Source: Roseibium alexandrii DFL-11 (GTDB lineage Bacteria; Pseudomonadota; Alphaproteobacteria; Rhizobiales; Stappiaceae). From it: DNA of 64,000 bases. The notes beneath the pieces were generated by a model that made no database searches, was not told the DNA's origin, and was given only the letters and a program-made list of their open reading frames with translations. Shown piece after piece: positions 26,609-36,342 of this stretch (positions are counted from its first letter, which is position 1; each line of letters begins with the position of its first letter). The stretch covers positions 5,059,703 to 5,123,702 of the forward strand of contig NZ_CM011002.1 of NCBI RefSeq assembly GCF_000158095.2, given 5' to 3'. The position numbers were made by a program, and so were the translations under genes.

Positions 26609-27202
26609 ATGTCGAACGAATTCAGAAAGATCCAGACGCAGGGTGTGCATCACATCACGATTATCGGGGCTGACCGGCAGACGTCTATAGACTTTTGGGA
26701 AGGTGTGCTTGGAATGCCCTTTGTCTTCGATCAGCCCAATCTCGACAATCCAGAGGAAGGTCATCTTTATTTCGACCCAGGCGACGGGCGGCTAATCACG
26801 ATTTTTACCAATGAGGCCCGCAAGCCGGACCCTCAACCGGTGCCGGAGGCGACTGGTTCGCTGCATCACCTTGCCCTAAACGTCAGTCAGGCAACATTCT
26901 GGCAGGTCGCGGAACGGCTTGACGCGCGTGGTGTTCCGCATTCCGGTCCGGTAGACCGGGGCTTTATGGATTCAATATATTTCCGCGATCCCCTGGGATT
27001 GCGTCTCGAACTTGCCTCATATCGCTTCGAGCCTCCCGAAGGGTGCCGCCACGCGGATGTGATGATCGAGGCACACCGGATTCGGGTTGCTCGCGGTGCC
27101 AACAACATCGATAAGGAACACCTTGCCGACGCGATCGAACTGCTTGTCGAGAAGCGACAACAATCGTTGTCGCTCAGCCGGAGTGCGAAAAATCCCTACT
27201 GA
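26609..27202 (+). CDS. VOC-family (glyoxalase/ring-cleavage dioxygenase-like) protein
   Basis: A 197-residue protein with two VOC beta-alpha-beta-beta-beta units. The first begins GVHHITIIGADRQTSIDFWEGVLGM (metal His at the start). The second contains GSLHHLALNVSQATFWQVAERLDARGV (second His) and ends DSIYFRDPLGLRLELASYRF, where the Glu of LRLEL is the third ligand. The extra C-terminal tail of about 45 residues is charged. Members include glyoxalases, extradiol dioxygenases and resistance proteins; the exact role is unknown. It is divergent from the cupin gene and lies in the tRNA-flanked segment. Confidence 0.78.
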   Translation: MSNEFRKIQTQGVHHITIIGADRQTSIDFWEGVLGMPFVFDQPNLDNPEEGHLYFDPGDGRLITIFTNEARKPDPQPVPEATGSLHHLALNVSQATFWQVAERLDARGVPHSGPVDRGFMDSIYFRDPLGLRLELASYRFEPPEGCRHADVMIEAHRIRVARGANNIDKEHLADAIELLVEKRQQSLSLSRSAKNPY

Positions 27203-27435
27203 TGCGGCGGTCTCTTATCAACTCGGCGATGCTTGCACAGGTTGGAAGCATCAACACTTTCGAAATAATCTCTAGCACACCCGACGCGCCAGACCCGGGT
27301 CGTATTAATCGTGCTTTTCTATTCCGTGTCGATCTGCTGTCGATAGATCCTTGGCATCAGCGGTTGAGAGCGGCCAATTGACCAAGGAAAGTCCGCCATC
27401 AGTCGGACCGCATTCCGTTTATGTCAGGTGAGAAG

Positions 27436-27512
27436 TGGTAGCGGGAGAGGGACTCGAACCCCCGACACGCGGATTATGATTCCGCTGCTCTAACCACCTG
27501 AGCTACCCCGCC
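27436..27512 (-). tRNA. tRNA-Met (CAT anticodon, elongator type)
   Basis: A 77-nt cloverleaf read on the minus strand. The acceptor strand GGCGGGG pairs with TCCCGCT with G-U ends, then comes discriminator A and an encoded CCA. The D arm is GCTCAGGTGGTTAGAGC, the anticodon stem GCGGA/TCCGC with loop ATCATAA (anticodon CAT), and the T arm contains GGTTCGAGTCC. The first acceptor pair is G-U, unlike initiator tRNA, so elongator Met is the best call; a lysidine-modified tRNA-Ile(CAT) is less likely. A degenerate copy of its 3' half lies 1.8 kb downstream. Confidence 0.93.
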
Positions 27513-27627
27513 ATCCGATCAGCGGCTTTTCGTTCAAAGCGCTGCGATGTGGGGGAGCTTATAGTGAGGCTGCGCGCAGGCGTCAAGCGTTGAATGCTTG
27601 CCTGCGCTCATTCTTTTTGCACGCCGA

Positions 27628-28806
27628 TCAGGCGGCGGAAACCGGGGTTTGCGCTTGTGGAAAATCCACCGCACAGGTGCCGGTGCGCTCGGTCTTGTGG
27701 ATCCAGCCGCCCCCAAGCACGCGGGCCGTTTCGTCGTCGCTGTCGAAGAAGACGCACGCCTGGCCGGGAGCTACACCCGTCTCGCCGTTGGCAAGATCGA
27801 CAAAGGCCTTGCCGTTCAATATCCGCAAGGCCGCTGGTGCCGGCGGGCGGGTAGAACGGACTTTGGCGAAGACCTCGATCTCGTCTCCCTCATCAAGCGG
27901 CTGATCACCGATCCAGTTCATCTCGCGCAACAGGATTGTACGTGTTGCCAAAGCCTCACGCGGGCCAACGATCACCCGGCGTTCGTCCGCATCGAGCCGC
28001 ACGACGTAGAGAGGCTCGCCTGTGGCCACACCAATGCCGCGGCGCTGGCCGATTGTGAAGTGGATGATGCCGTTGTGTTCACCCAGGACCCGGCCATCCA
28101 TATGAACGATTTCACCTGGTTCGGCCGCGTTCGGCCGCAGCTTTCGGATCACCGCGGCATAGTCGCCGTTCGGCACAAAACAGATGTCCTGACTGTCGGG
28201 CTTGTTGGCAACCGACAACCCAAACTCTTCGGCAAGGGTGCGGACTTGAGACTTCGGCATGCCGCCCAGCGGGAAGCGGACGAAATCCAGCTGTTCCTGC
28301 GTCGTGGCGAACAGGAAGTAGCTCTGATCCCGGTCAAGGTCTGCGGGGCGGAAAAGGGCGCGCTTGTTGCCCTTCGTTGCGGAGCGAACGTAGTGGCCGG
28401 TTGCCAAGGCGTCCGCACCAAGATCCCTCGCTGTTTTCAGGAGGTCGGTGAATTTGACGGTCTGGTTGCAGGAGACGCAGGGAATGGGCGTTTCGCCGGC
28501 AATGTAGCTGTCGGCAAACCGGTCCATGACCTGTTCCTTGAAACGGCTTTCATAGTCGAGCACGTAGTGCGGGATGCCGATCTTTTCGGCGGCCCGGCGC
28601 GCGTCATGAATGTCGACGCCAGCACAGCATGACTTGGTTTTGGCGACGGCGGCACCATGGTCATAGAGCTGCAAGGTCACACCGATGACATCATAGCCTT
28701 CGGCGTGCATCATGGCGGCAACCACGGAACTGTCCACGCCGCCGGACATGGCAACGACCACGCGCGTGTCTTCGGGGCGGCCGGGAAGATCCAGACTGTT
28801 CAACAT
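27628..28806 (-). CDS. mnmA: tRNA-specific 2-thiouridylase MnmA
   Basis: A 392-residue enzyme that forms 2-thiouridine at position 34 of tRNA-Lys, -Glu and -Gln. The start is ATG 28806 ([13 protein letters not shown]); the frame stays open upstream, but this position gives the normal N-terminus. PP-loop SGGVDSS is at 21-27. Catalytic cysteines are Cys113 in PCVSCN and Cys209 in [10 protein letters not shown], with the usual spacing of about 96. The C-terminal RNA-binding domain includes [16 protein letters not shown] and the beta-barrel ending GGWIHKTER. It is a single gene transcribed away from the flagellar block. Confidence 0.95.
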   Translation of the reverse strand: MLNSLDLPGRPEDTRVVVAMSGGVDSSVVAAMMHAEGYDVIGVTLQLYDHGAAVAKTKSCCAGVDIHDARRAAEKIGIPHYVLDYESRFKEQVMDRFADSYIAGETPIPCVSCNQTVKFTDLLKTARDLGADALATGHYVRSATKGNKRALFRPADLDRDQSYFLFATTQEQLDFVRFPLGGMPKSQVRTLAEEFGLSVANKPDSQDICFVPNGDYAAVIRKLRPNAAEPGEIVHMDGRVLGEHNGIIHFTIGQRRGIGVATGEPLYVVRLDADERRVIVGPREALATRTILLREMNWIGDQPLDEGDEIEVFAKVRSTRPPAPAALRILNGKAFVDLANGETGVAPGQACVFFDSDDETARVLGGGWIHKTERTGTCAVDFPQAQTPVSAA

Positions 28807-29149
28807 GTTCAAAGGCACTTTCAGAAAGTTCGGGCCCTGCCGGTCACAGGCGTTCAGTCTGCGCCGCGTCCGGTCAGCCGGGAAACGCTTGTTTCCTCGG
28901 GCCATTTCCAATTGGGGCGCACTATACAGATATGGACGCTGCTTGCCAATCGCGAGCCGTGCGCACCCGGCATGCATTGCCGGAGCGGCAAAGCTTGCCG
29001 CGTTGCAGCCGGTTACTGTCAGGTGTGCAGGGTGTAAATGCTATGTGATTCAATGCCTTGTTTGGGTTTTTGAAATTGGCCCGAGGTTTGCTTTCTCAAT
29101 TCGTGACGCTGTCTGCCCAAATGTGGGCGTATTTTATTGAGGTGCTCTT
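28807..29149. other. divergent intergenic region between mnmA and fliK
   Basis: 343 bp without a gene. It holds the sigma-54-type promoter at 29077-29092 for the fliK side. The mnmA promoter should lie near its left end, but no clear -35/-10 pair stands out. Confidence 0.5.
29077..29092 (+). promoter_or_regulatory. sigma-54 (-24/-12) promoter upstream of fliK
   Basis: TGGCCCGAGGTTTGCT matches the sigma-54 consensus TGGCACGNNNNTTGCW at 11 of 12 defined positions with exact GG-GC spacing. The -12 GC is at 29090-29091, placing the start of transcription near 29103, about 47 bp before the fliK GTG. The activator is probably the FlbD homologue encoded at 36687-38039. Confidence 0.7.
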
Positions 29150-31318
29150 GTGCTGCCTTTTGGATTGATGACCGATGTGACTGCCGCTTTATCGCCTGCC
29201 AATCGTGGCGGTGCGAGTGCTGCTGGACCTATGGGGAAAGCCGAAAGCGGGTTTCGGCAGTTTTCGGATGATCTTCAGGAGACCCTGCAGTCATTGGCGC
29301 CTGACAGTGTTGCGCCAGAAGGTGATGCTGGCTCCAGCAGTCAGTCAGCACCGAGCCCGGATGCGCTGAAGGCAGATGCGGCGGAGCTTGCCGGCGATGC
29401 TGTTGTGAGTGCAGAAGCTGCTGCGGGTGACGAGACGCTGGAGGCTGGTGCTGTCCTGGCCGATGACCCCGGTGCTGCCATTCCTGGAAGCTTGGTGGAG
29501 ACTTGGCAGGCTGCTGCTGGTGAAGCCCCTGTCGTCAATGGTGCTGGACCTGTTCCTGCTGCTGAAGATGGCGGATTGGTGGAAGAGGCGGGCCTTCCGC
29601 TTGTTCGTCCCGCCGCTGACGGCGATGCAACTGCTGCTGGAAGCCGCAGTGGTGATGTTCAGGGCGAGGCAGTTGCTGCGAGGGCTGGTGCTGCCAGCAA
29701 GCCTGGTTTTGCGTCCGCATTAGCTTCTACTGGAACAGGTGCCGCTGGTGCGCCATCTCCAGCCGGGGTGTCCGAGGCGGCCCCTGCCAGCTCTTCACAG
29801 GATGTCTCTGATCTCCCGCCTCCGGTGACTCGTCAGCCGACTATCGCTTCGCAGGTTGAGAGCGCTGCCGGTGATGTGGCTGGGCAGGAGGGAAAAGCGG
29901 CAGCAACGGTGGTTAAGGCTGCCGATCCGGCAAAGCCGCTATCACCATCATCTGCCGCTGAGGACGGTCTCAGCCGGACAAGTGATGCGCCGATCATTGA
30001 GCCAAAGCAGCGGCGATGGCAGGTGAGCCTGCCGCCGGAGTTGCGCTCGCAGTCCGTCATAGTTCAAACGGCACCGCAAAACGTACCGGTTGCTCAGGCT
30101 GATGCTTCCAGCGAAGTTCTCGATCCGCTTCAACAAGCGGCGAGGGCTCAAGCTGCAGCGCAGGCCGCCGGGTCCAAGGAGCCTGTTGCAAAGCCTGTGA
30201 ACACGTCTGCGCAGGCTGGTGCACAAATCAACGCACAGACAGGGACTTCCGCTGCAATCAATAGTCAGCCTGTAGTGGCTCTGCAGGCCGGAGAGGTGTC
30301 TGCGGCGCCGGATGAGGCAAGTGTCCGTCAACCGGCTGCGCTTGAGGTTGCAAGACCTGCGCCGATGACCCCGTCGATGCCTCAAGCACAACCGGCCCCA
30401 GCGGCAAACATACAGCCCCCTGTGACGTCGATTGCCGTTTCAAACCGGCCGACGAACGCCATCTTGTCGCAGCCCGCAATAGCAGACCAGGGTGGTGCGG
30501 ATTTGGGTGTTGAAGATCTTGCTGTTGATGTGGACGCTGAACCTGTGCGTTTGGAGCGCAGGCCGTCTGGAGAGATGTCATTCCCAGGGGCAAAAGCACC
30601 TTCGGTGAATTCCGCGACGCCGCAACTGCCGGGACTGAGCAGCGGCCAACCGCAGATGTTGGGTATGCAGAGTAGCAGTGGAGCTGGTCAGCAGAGTGCT
30701 ATCCCCGCGGCTGCTCTTTCAAATGAAATCTTTGCGGATGAGATTCTCCCTGCATCGGCTTTTGAAGCAGAGCTGGGTGCGGATCTTGATTTCACTGCGA
30801 CTGTGCGCGGCGGTGAGATGCAAGGAGCAGCCCGCACCGAAGCCTTGCAGACGCCAAATCAGGCTCAAAGCTCTCAATTGGCCTCTCAGGTCGCAGTTGA
30901 GATGGCACGGAACCTGAAAAATGCGCAGACCCGGTTTCAGATGCGGTTTGATCCTCCCGAGCTCGGGAGAGTTGACGTCAACATGAAGGTTGCAGCGGAT
31001 GGCAGTGTGCAGGCGCATCTGATTGTTGAGCGTCCCGAAACGCTCGACATGTTCCTGCGGGATCAGCGCGGTCTGGAGCGCGCGCTCGAGGCGGCCGGGC
31101 TGAACACCAATTCAGGTGATCTGCAGTTTTCGCTGAAACAAGAGTCTGGACAGCAGTTGGCGTCCCAGGATGACCGGGGGCAGCAAAACGGACAATCCGG
31201 CACAGCCAATGCCGAAGCGGATGGCAGCGGGGATGCCTCAGCGGATGAGGCCATGGACGGGCAACTTCTCAGGATGACGCTGGCAGAGCAGCGCGGCGGC
31301 CTGGATGTAAGGATTTAA
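29150..31318 (+). CDS. fliK: flagellar hook-length control protein FliK
   Basis: A 722-residue secreted ruler protein. The GTG at 29150 has GAGGTG 5 bp upstream; an ATG at 29168 is an alternative. The first 550 residues are low-complexity, rich in Ala, Gln, Pro and Gly, as expected of the ruler part. The conserved Flg_hook domain lies near 580-690, with NAQTRFQMRFDPPELGRVDVNMKV and VERPETLDMFLRDQRGLERALEAAGL, which contacts the export-gate switch protein FlhB. It is followed directly by flgD, whose product caps the growing hook. Expression is likely sigma-54/FlbD-dependent. Confidence 0.85.
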   Translation: MLPFGLMTDVTAALSPANRGGASAAGPMGKAESGFRQFSDDLQETLQSLAPDSVAPEGDAGSSSQSAPSPDALKADAAELAGDAVVSAEAAAGDETLEAGAVLADDPGAAIPGSLVETWQAAAGEAPVVNGAGPVPAAEDGGLVEEAGLPLVRPAADGDATAAGSRSGDVQGEAVAARAGAASKPGFASALASTGTGAAGAPSPAGVSEAAPASSSQDVSDLPPPVTRQPTIASQVESAAGDVAGQEGKAAATVVKAADPAKPLSPSSAAEDGLSRTSDAPIIEPKQRRWQVSLPPELRSQSVIVQTAPQNVPVAQADASSEVLDPLQQAARAQAAAQAAGSKEPVAKPVNTSAQAGAQINAQTGTSAAINSQPVVALQAGEVSAAPDEASVRQPAALEVARPAPMTPSMPQAQPAPAANIQPPVTSIAVSNRPTNAILSQPAIADQGGADLGVEDLAVDVDAEPVRLERRPSGEMSFPGAKAPSVNSATPQLPGLSSGQPQMLGMQSSSGAGQQSAIPAAALSNEIFADEILPASAFEAELGADLDFTATVRGGEMQGAARTEALQTPNQAQSSQLASQVAVEMARNLKNAQTRFQMRFDPPELGRVDVNMKVAADGSVQAHLIVERPETLDMFLRDQRGLERALEAAGLNTNSGDLQFSLKQESGQQLASQDDRGQQNGQSGTANAEADGSGDASADEAMDGQLLRMTLAEQRGGLDVRI

Positions 31319-31348
31319 TGGGCACCAAGAGTGCCTGAGGAGAGTGTT

Positions 31349-32044
31349 ATGACCTTTTTTTCACCTAGCGCGAGCAGCACAAACAGTACAAGCAGCACAA
31401 GTGGAGCGGCGCAATCGTCAAGCCAGTCCAGCACGCAGGCTAGTGAAGCCGGCTTGTCAGCAAACTATGAGCTGTTTCTCAGCATGCTGACCACGCAGAT
31501 CCAGAATCAGGATCCTCTCGATCCGCTCGATTCTGCCGAATACACCAATCAGCTGGTTCAGTATTCGAATGTTGAGCAGTCTATTCAAACGAACAAGAAC
31601 CTGGAAGAGATGATCAGTCTGCTGTCGAGCAATCAGTCGTCGGCTTATGTGAACTACATCGGCACCGAAGTGACGGCCGCTGGCGGGACGGCAATGTTCG
31701 ATAACGGTCAGGCGAGCTGGAAGTATGATGTCTTGGAGGATGCGACCGGGACCGTTGAGATCCTGAATGATGCAGGGCAGACGGTCTACTCTGGGGAAAT
31801 CCAGCTTAAGGCGGGCGGTGGCACCTACACATGGGATGGGACCACTGATTTGGGCGGCACGGCATCCAAGGGCGCTTACACCATCCAGCTGGATGTTAAA
31901 GACAGTGCTGGTACTGCCGAGCCGGCATCCATCGAGGTCTCGGGCGTTGTTGATGAAGTGAATTTCGGCGGAGCTGTTCCGTTCCTGAGGATTGGGGAGA
32001 TCTCAGTTCCGGTGAGCGCGGTAAAGTCCGTACGGTCTATCTAA
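31349..32044 (+). CDS. flgD: flagellar hook assembly (capping) protein FlgD
   Basis: A 231-residue protein; ATG 31349 (MTFFSPSASS) with GAGGAG just upstream. A Ser/Thr-rich N-terminus leads to the family signature NYELFLSMLTTQIQNQDPLDPLDSAEYTNQLVQYSNVEQ, then the FLG-D tudor/Fn3-like region (EILNDAGQTVYSGEIQLKAGGGTYTWDGTTDLGG). It caps the distal end of the hook during polymerisation. A small stem (GGCAC/GTGCC, 31321-31335) lies between fliK and this start, next to the ribosome site. A terminator follows. Confidence 0.92.
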   Translation: MTFFSPSASSTNSTSSTSGAAQSSSQSSTQASEAGLSANYELFLSMLTTQIQNQDPLDPLDSAEYTNQLVQYSNVEQSIQTNKNLEEMISLLSSNQSSAYVNYIGTEVTAAGGTAMFDNGQASWKYDVLEDATGTVEILNDAGQTVYSGEIQLKAGGGTYTWDGTTDLGGTASKGAYTIQLDVKDSAGTAEPASIEVSGVVDEVNFGGAVPFLRIGEISVPVSAVKSVRSI

Positions 32045-32356
32045 ATCTCGTTGGCTAAGTAATTTGCCTGGATCTATTGGTTTTGCAGGGTGCCAGTGAA
32101 AGCTGGTGCCCTTCATTTTTGCATCTTGGGCACGTTTCACCGCATTGCATTGCAAATTGCACGGCGGAAGGCTTATGGTTAACAAAACCTAATAAGTTTC
32201 ACTTGTTTTTGAAGTAATGAATTCATCAATCCCTAAATATCATTCACAAATTCCAGATATTATAGTTAATAAAAATCAAATATTGCTTTAGTCGTTTGTT
32301 AAGCGTCATTGTGTAGTCTCAAGATGAACCTTGGTCATGGTTAGTGTGAGAGTACA
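32045..32356. other. intergenic region with flgD terminator and sciP promoter
   Basis: 312 bp without a gene. After the flgD terminator, AT-rich DNA (32170-32300) contains TTAACAAAACCTAAT at 32179-32193. This matches the CtrA box TTAA-N7-TTAA in 6 of 8 defined positions and may control sciP, a known CtrA target in Caulobacter. Confidence 0.4.
32088..32120 (+). terminator. Rho-independent terminator after flgD
   Basis: GGGTGCCAG (32088-32096) pairs with CTGGTGCCC (32103-32111), including two G-U pairs, and is followed by TTCATTTTT. It ends the fliK-flgD unit. Confidence 0.7.
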
Positions 32357-32632
32357 ATGACCGAACAAATTCGTTCGCGTGTAAAATATGTCATCGGCCC
32401 GGATGGGAGCCCGCTCACGATTGCGGATCTTCCACCTACCTCTACCAAACGCTGGGTTATCCGGCGGAAGGCGGAAGTGGTAGCAGCAGTGCGGGGCGGC
32501 CTTTTATCCCTCGAGGAAGCCTGTCAGAGGTACACCCTGACAGTGGAAGAGTTCCTGTCTTGGCAGAGCTCGATCGAAAAACACGGATTGGCAGGGCTTC
32601 GCGCAACGCGGATCCAGCAATACCGGAATTGA
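32357..32632 (+). CDS. sciP: SciP-type CtrA inhibitor (DUF1153)
   Basis: A 91-residue helical DNA-binding protein of the DUF1153/SciP family. The body carries the family pattern VKYVIGPDGSPLTIADLPP, RWVIRRKAEVVAAVRGGLLSLEEACQRY and TVEEFLSWQ (helix-turn-helix). In Caulobacter SciP binds CtrA and DNA and blocks CtrA-activated transcription in early cell cycle. Here it stands alone between flagellar units, with its own terminator, next to a perfect CtrA box ahead of fliF. It is probably itself CtrA-activated through the degenerate box at 32179. Confidence 0.9.
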   Translation: MTEQIRSRVKYVIGPDGSPLTIADLPPTSTKRWVIRRKAEVVAAVRGGLLSLEEACQRYTLTVEEFLSWQSSIEKHGLAGLRATRIQQYRN

Positions 32633-32680
32633 TGGCCTTACAGCCAGAGATATAAACGACCGCATGGGGGCGGTGCGACG

Positions 32681-32704
32681 AGGTCGGCTTAGCCGGCCTT
32701 TTTT
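32681..32704 (+). terminator. Rho-independent terminator after sciP
   Basis: AGGTCGGC (32681-32688) pairs with GCCGGCCT (32692-32699) around a 3-nt loop (one G-U pair), followed by a run of six T. It isolates sciP from the fliF operon. Confidence 0.85.
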
Positions 32705-32832
32705 GTTGTTCGCTTTTTCGGTAAACTTATCCAAAGGTTAATGAGGTAGGCAGTTTTTCCCCACTTCAGTTGCAAAATGCCTTAGCGAATTTCGCAGAAA
32801 ACAGCCGACTTACCCGCATTGATAATGTTTTG

Positions 32833-32847
32833 TTAACTTATTGTTAA
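32833..32847 (+). promoter_or_regulatory. perfect CtrA box upstream of the fliF operon
   Basis: TTAACTTATTGTTAA is an exact TTAA-N7-TTAA full CtrA site, about 100 bp upstream of the fliF start and the only such site in the 313-bp gap that follows sciP. In Caulobacter the fliF operon is an early, CtrA-activated flagellar operon with the same gene order. Confidence 0.75.
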
Positions 32848-32945
32848 CCCTCTGGGCGGCAAATTTTGCCGATCAAAGGCATGGCGTGATTTGCCGACTC
32901 TGCCGATAAGGGCAAGTGGCAGGCGAAAGATGCGGGCGGGCATTC

Positions 32946-34562
32946 GTGAACGGACTTATTGAATTCATAAAAACACTGGGACCAGCGCGGATTGCCGCAA
33001 TGGGCGCCGTTGCGGCGATCCTAGTCGGTGTATTTGCGTTTATCATCTTCCGGGTGACTGCGCCGCAGATGACGACGCTCTACAACGAGCTGACGCTTGA
33101 AGACTCGGCAGCGATCGTCTCCCAGCTTGAAAGCCAGGGTGTGCAGTTCAAGTTAGCCCGCGAAGGTGCGTCCATTATGGTGCCGCAGGAGCAAGTCGCG
33201 CGTTTGCGGATGCAACTCGCCGCTGAAGGCCTGCCAACAGGCGGTTCCATCGGTTACGAGATTTTCGACCGCTCCGACACGCTCGGAGCGACCAGCTTCG
33301 TTCAGAACATCAATCACCTTCGCGCAATGGAAGGCGAGCTGTCGCGTACGATCAGCTCCCTCGACCGGATCCGCTCCGCGCGGGTTCATCTTGTGATCCC
33401 TGAGCGCCAGCTGTTCCAGCGTGACCGGCGTCCGCCGTCTGCTTCAATCGTCTTGAATGTGCGCGGAGGTCTGGGGCCCGGTGAAATCCGTGCTGTCCAG
33501 CACCTTGTGGCGACGGCAGTTGATGGACTGGATCCCGACAAAGTGTCGATTGTCGATGAATCCGGCCGCTTGCTGGCATCGGGCGCAAGCAGCGATGACG
33601 AGGGCATGGTATCTGCCCGGCTGCAGGAACGGTCGACTGCCATCGAAAGCCGCCTGCGCAATCAGGTCGAGGAAATTCTGAATTCTGTTGTCGGACCCGG
33701 CCGGGCCCGGGTGCGCGTCAACGCCGACATCGATTTCAATCGTTTGACGGAGACGACAGAGACCTTCGACCCGGAAGGCCAGGTCGTCCGTTCAACCCAG
33801 TCGAAGGAAGAGGCGACGTCCAGCACACGCCAGGATGGTCAGGTCACGGTTGGAAACGAACTTCCAAATGCAGATGCCAATCAGAACAACGATGCTGAAG
33901 AGCAAGATACGTCTTCGCTGACTGAAGAGATTGTCAATTACGAGATCTCCAGGTCTACACGCACGGAAGTCGTTGAAGCTGGACGCATTACCCGCCTTTC
34001 TGTCGCTGTGCTTGTCGATGGCACCTACCAGACCGATGAAGATGGCAATTCGATCTATACCCCACGTGCCCAGGAAGCTCTCGACCGAATTGCTGTGCTG
34101 GTGCGCTCAGCTGTGGGGTTTGATGAAGCGCGCGGCGATGTTGTGGAAGTGATTAATCTTCAATTCGCCCTGCCGCCAGAGCTTGATATTGCGGAGCCGG
34201 ACGGGCTCTTTGATTTTACCCGCTCGGATATCATGCGCTTTGCAGAGCTCGGGGTCCTCTTCCTGATTGCAATTCTGTTGCTCCTCTTCGTCGTCCGCCC
34301 ACTTCTGCGCCGTATCGTAACACCGGAAGAACGGCAGCCGCAGGAGTTGGTGATCGGCCCAGATGGTACGTTGGTCGCCGATAGCGAAGTGCCGAAGGAA
34401 GAAGAGGAAGAAGACGAATTCGTGATCGAGTGGCTGGAGCAGGCGAAACAAGAAGGTGCTCTCCAGGCCAGTTCCATCGCCAAGGTTGGTGAGATGATTT
34501 CGGATCATCCGACCGAGGCGGTGAACATTGTCCGTGGTTGGCTAGATGAGCAGGCGGCGTAA
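32946..34562 (+). CDS. fliF: flagellar MS-ring protein FliF
   Basis: A 538-residue inner-membrane ring protein. The GTG at 32946 ([22 protein letters not shown]) gives the usual N-terminus with GGGCGGG upstream; the frame is open to a GTG at 32916. Transmembrane segment 1 is at about 13-35, the YscJ/FliF secretin-like domains are at 45-270 ([35 protein letters not shown]), and the FliF C domain follows. Transmembrane segment 2 ([20 protein letters not shown]) comes before the C-terminal FliG-binding tail. First gene of the fliF-fliG-fliH-fliN-flbD operon; its stop overlaps the fliG start. Confidence 0.95.
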   Translation: MNGLIEFIKTLGPARIAAMGAVAAILVGVFAFIIFRVTAPQMTTLYNELTLEDSAAIVSQLESQGVQFKLAREGASIMVPQEQVARLRMQLAAEGLPTGGSIGYEIFDRSDTLGATSFVQNINHLRAMEGELSRTISSLDRIRSARVHLVIPERQLFQRDRRPPSASIVLNVRGGLGPGEIRAVQHLVATAVDGLDPDKVSIVDESGRLLASGASSDDEGMVSARLQERSTAIESRLRNQVEEILNSVVGPGRARVRVNADIDFNRLTETTETFDPEGQVVRSTQSKEEATSSTRQDGQVTVGNELPNADANQNNDAEEQDTSSLTEEIVNYEISRSTRTEVVEAGRITRLSVAVLVDGTYQTDEDGNSIYTPRAQEALDRIAVLVRSAVGFDEARGDVVEVINLQFALPPELDIAEPDGLFDFTRSDIMRFAELGVLFLIAILLLLFVVRPLLRRIVTPEERQPQELVIGPDGTLVADSEVPKEEEEEDEFVIEWLEQAKQEGALQASSIAKVGEMISDHPTEAVNIVRGWLDEQAA

Positions 34563-35611
34563 TGGCAAGCGATCAGCTACAACAACAGCTCACCGTTAGT
34601 GTCGATGAGGAAGACCGTGAGCTTAGGGGCGCTGAGCGGGCTGCCGTTTTGCTGCTTGCGCTCGGTGAATCTCATGGCGCTCCGATCTGGAGCAAACTGG
34701 ATGAGATTGAGGTCCGGCAAGTGTCCGCTGCCATGGCAAACCTCGGGCCGGTCACGCCGACAATGTTGGAGGATCTCTTCAAGGACTTTGTTCGCCGTAT
34801 CAGTTCAAAGGGCGCGCTGACTGGCAACGTTGATGCGACGGAGCGGTTGCTGTCGACTTTCCTTTCTGGTGACAAAGTCAGTGTCATCATGGAGGAAATC
34901 CGGGGGCCTGCGGGGCGGAACATGTGGGAAAAGCTTTCCAATGTTCAGGAGAACGTTCTGGCTAACTATTTGAAGAACGAGTACCCGCAGACCGTTGCGG
35001 TGGTCCTGTCGAAAATCAATTCCGATCACGCGGCGCGTGTCCTGGGCATCCTGCCTGAAGAGTTGGCGCTCGAAGTTGTCAGCCGGATGCTGCGTATGGA
35101 CGCGGTTCAAAAGGAAGTTCTGGAGAAGGTCGAGCAAACTTTGCGCGTGGAATTCATGTCCAACCTGACCAACACTTCGCGCCGGGACAGCCATGAAATG
35201 ATGGCTGATATCTTCAACAACTTCGACCGGCAAACCGAAGCCCGTTTCCTGGCGGCATTGGAAGAGGACAACCGCGAAGCGGCCGATCGCATCAAGACCC
35301 TGATGTTCACCTTCGATGATCTGCTGAAGCTGGACGCGGCAAGTGCGCAGACCTTGTTGCGGCATGTAGAGAAAGATCAGCTGGCGATCGCCCTCAAGGG
35401 CTCGACGGACGCAGCACGCGAATTTTTCTTTGGCAATATGTCTTCGCGTGCCGCGAAGCTGTTGCAGGACGATATGGAGGCCTTGGGACCTGTCCGGTTG
35501 CGCGATGTAGACGATGCGCAAACAGGAATGGTCAATCAAGCCAAGGATTTAGCTGCTAAGGGTGAGATTATGATCTCGAAATCCAAGGGCGATGAAGAGA
35601 TCATCTACTAA
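34562..35611 (+). CDS. fliG: flagellar motor switch protein FliG
   Basis: A 349-residue rotor protein; the ATG shares a base with the fliF TAA. The N-terminal domain has [23 protein letters not shown], the middle domain [32 protein letters not shown], and the C-terminal torque-generating armadillo domain [34 protein letters not shown] with the charged residues that face the stator. It binds the FliF tail and FliN/FliM. Length and order are normal. It overlaps or abuts the fliH gene. Confidence 0.96.
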   Translation: MASDQLQQQLTVSVDEEDRELRGAERAAVLLLALGESHGAPIWSKLDEIEVRQVSAAMANLGPVTPTMLEDLFKDFVRRISSKGALTGNVDATERLLSTFLSGDKVSVIMEEIRGPAGRNMWEKLSNVQENVLANYLKNEYPQTVAVVLSKINSDHAARVLGILPEELALEVVSRMLRMDAVQKEVLEKVEQTLRVEFMSNLTNTSRRDSHEMMADIFNNFDRQTEARFLAALEEDNREAADRIKTLMFTFDDLLKLDAASAQTLLRHVEKDQLAIALKGSTDAAREFFFGNMSSRAAKLLQDDMEALGPVRLRDVDDAQTGMVNQAKDLAAKGEIMISKSKGDEEIIY

Positions 35612-35649
35612 TGCGGCACGAGGCTGGGACATATACGAGATTGGGCACG

Positions 35650-36342
35650 ATGACGAACCCGTCTAAATTTCTGTTCAACACTGACTTCGCGGAGCCCGAA
35701 GAGCCCGAAGTTGTTGAGCCGCCGAAGCCGGAAATTCCGATGATGCCGGTCGCCGACCACAAGGCCCAGCTTCAAAAGGCAAAGGCGCAGGCATTTGAAG
35801 AAGGTCGGGTTCAGGCGCTCAAGGACCTGCAGACGAAACAAGAGACTTTGTTAACGGAAGAGGTCGGACATCTGGTGGCTGCCGTCGGCCGGGTGCTGGA
35901 AACCATCGACGATTCCGTTGCCAATCAGGAAAAGGATGCTGTCGGCCTTGCATTTCTTGTGGCTAGACGCCTCTGCGCACATCTGATTGCCCGGCAGCCA
36001 CTGGCAGAAACCGTTGCTTTGGTGTCAGAGTGTTTGGGTCCTTTGCGGCGGGCACCCCATCTCGTCATTCGCGTGGCTGAGCGGGACGTGGAAGCGCTTA
36101 AGGCCAAGGTCGACCCCATCATTCATGAAAAGGGTTTCGAGGGGCGCCTGGTCATTCTTGGCGAGCCGGAGATTGCGAGAGGCGATTGCCACATCGAGTG
36201 GGCGGATGGCGGAATTCGGCGGGACCGCAAAGCTCTTGAAGCTGAAATTGATGGCAGCATCCGCGCGTATTTGAAAGCAGGGCGCACTCCGAAACCGGCT
36301 CCGAAGGCCGATGGAGCATCTGAGAAAGACACTGAGGCATGA
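35650..36342 (+). CDS. fliH: FliH-like flagellar export ATPase regulator (FlbE type)
   Basis: A 230-residue protein in the position of Caulobacter flbE/fliH. ATG 35650 (MTNPSKFLFNTDFAEP) is preferred for its N-terminus; an upstream ATG at 35611 overlapping the fliG stop adds 13 residues and could be the true start. A Pro/Glu-rich N-terminus is followed by a helical region (HKAQLQKAKAQAFEEGRVQAL) and a C-terminal alpha/beta part with GRLVILGEPEIARGDCHIEWADGGIRRDR, typical of FliH/HrpE. It should hold the FliI ATPase at the export gate. Sequence similarity to enteric FliH is low, so the call leans on context and the C-terminal pattern. Confidence 0.82.
   Translation: MTNPSKFLFNTDFAEPEEPEVVEPPKPEIPMMPVADHKAQLQKAKAQAFEEGRVQALKDLQTKQETLLTEEVGHLVAAVGRVLETIDDSVANQEKDAVGLAFLVARRLCAHLIARQPLAETVALVSECLGPLRRAPHLVIRVAERDVEALKAKVDPIIHEKGFEGRLVILGEPEIARGDCHIEWADGGIRRDRKALEAEIDGSIRAYLKAGRTPKPAPKADGASEKDTEA

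Noticed and set aside
32885..32900. sigma-54-like TGGCGTGATTTGCC upstream of fliF
   Set aside because: The GG to GC distance is two bases too short for sigma-54.
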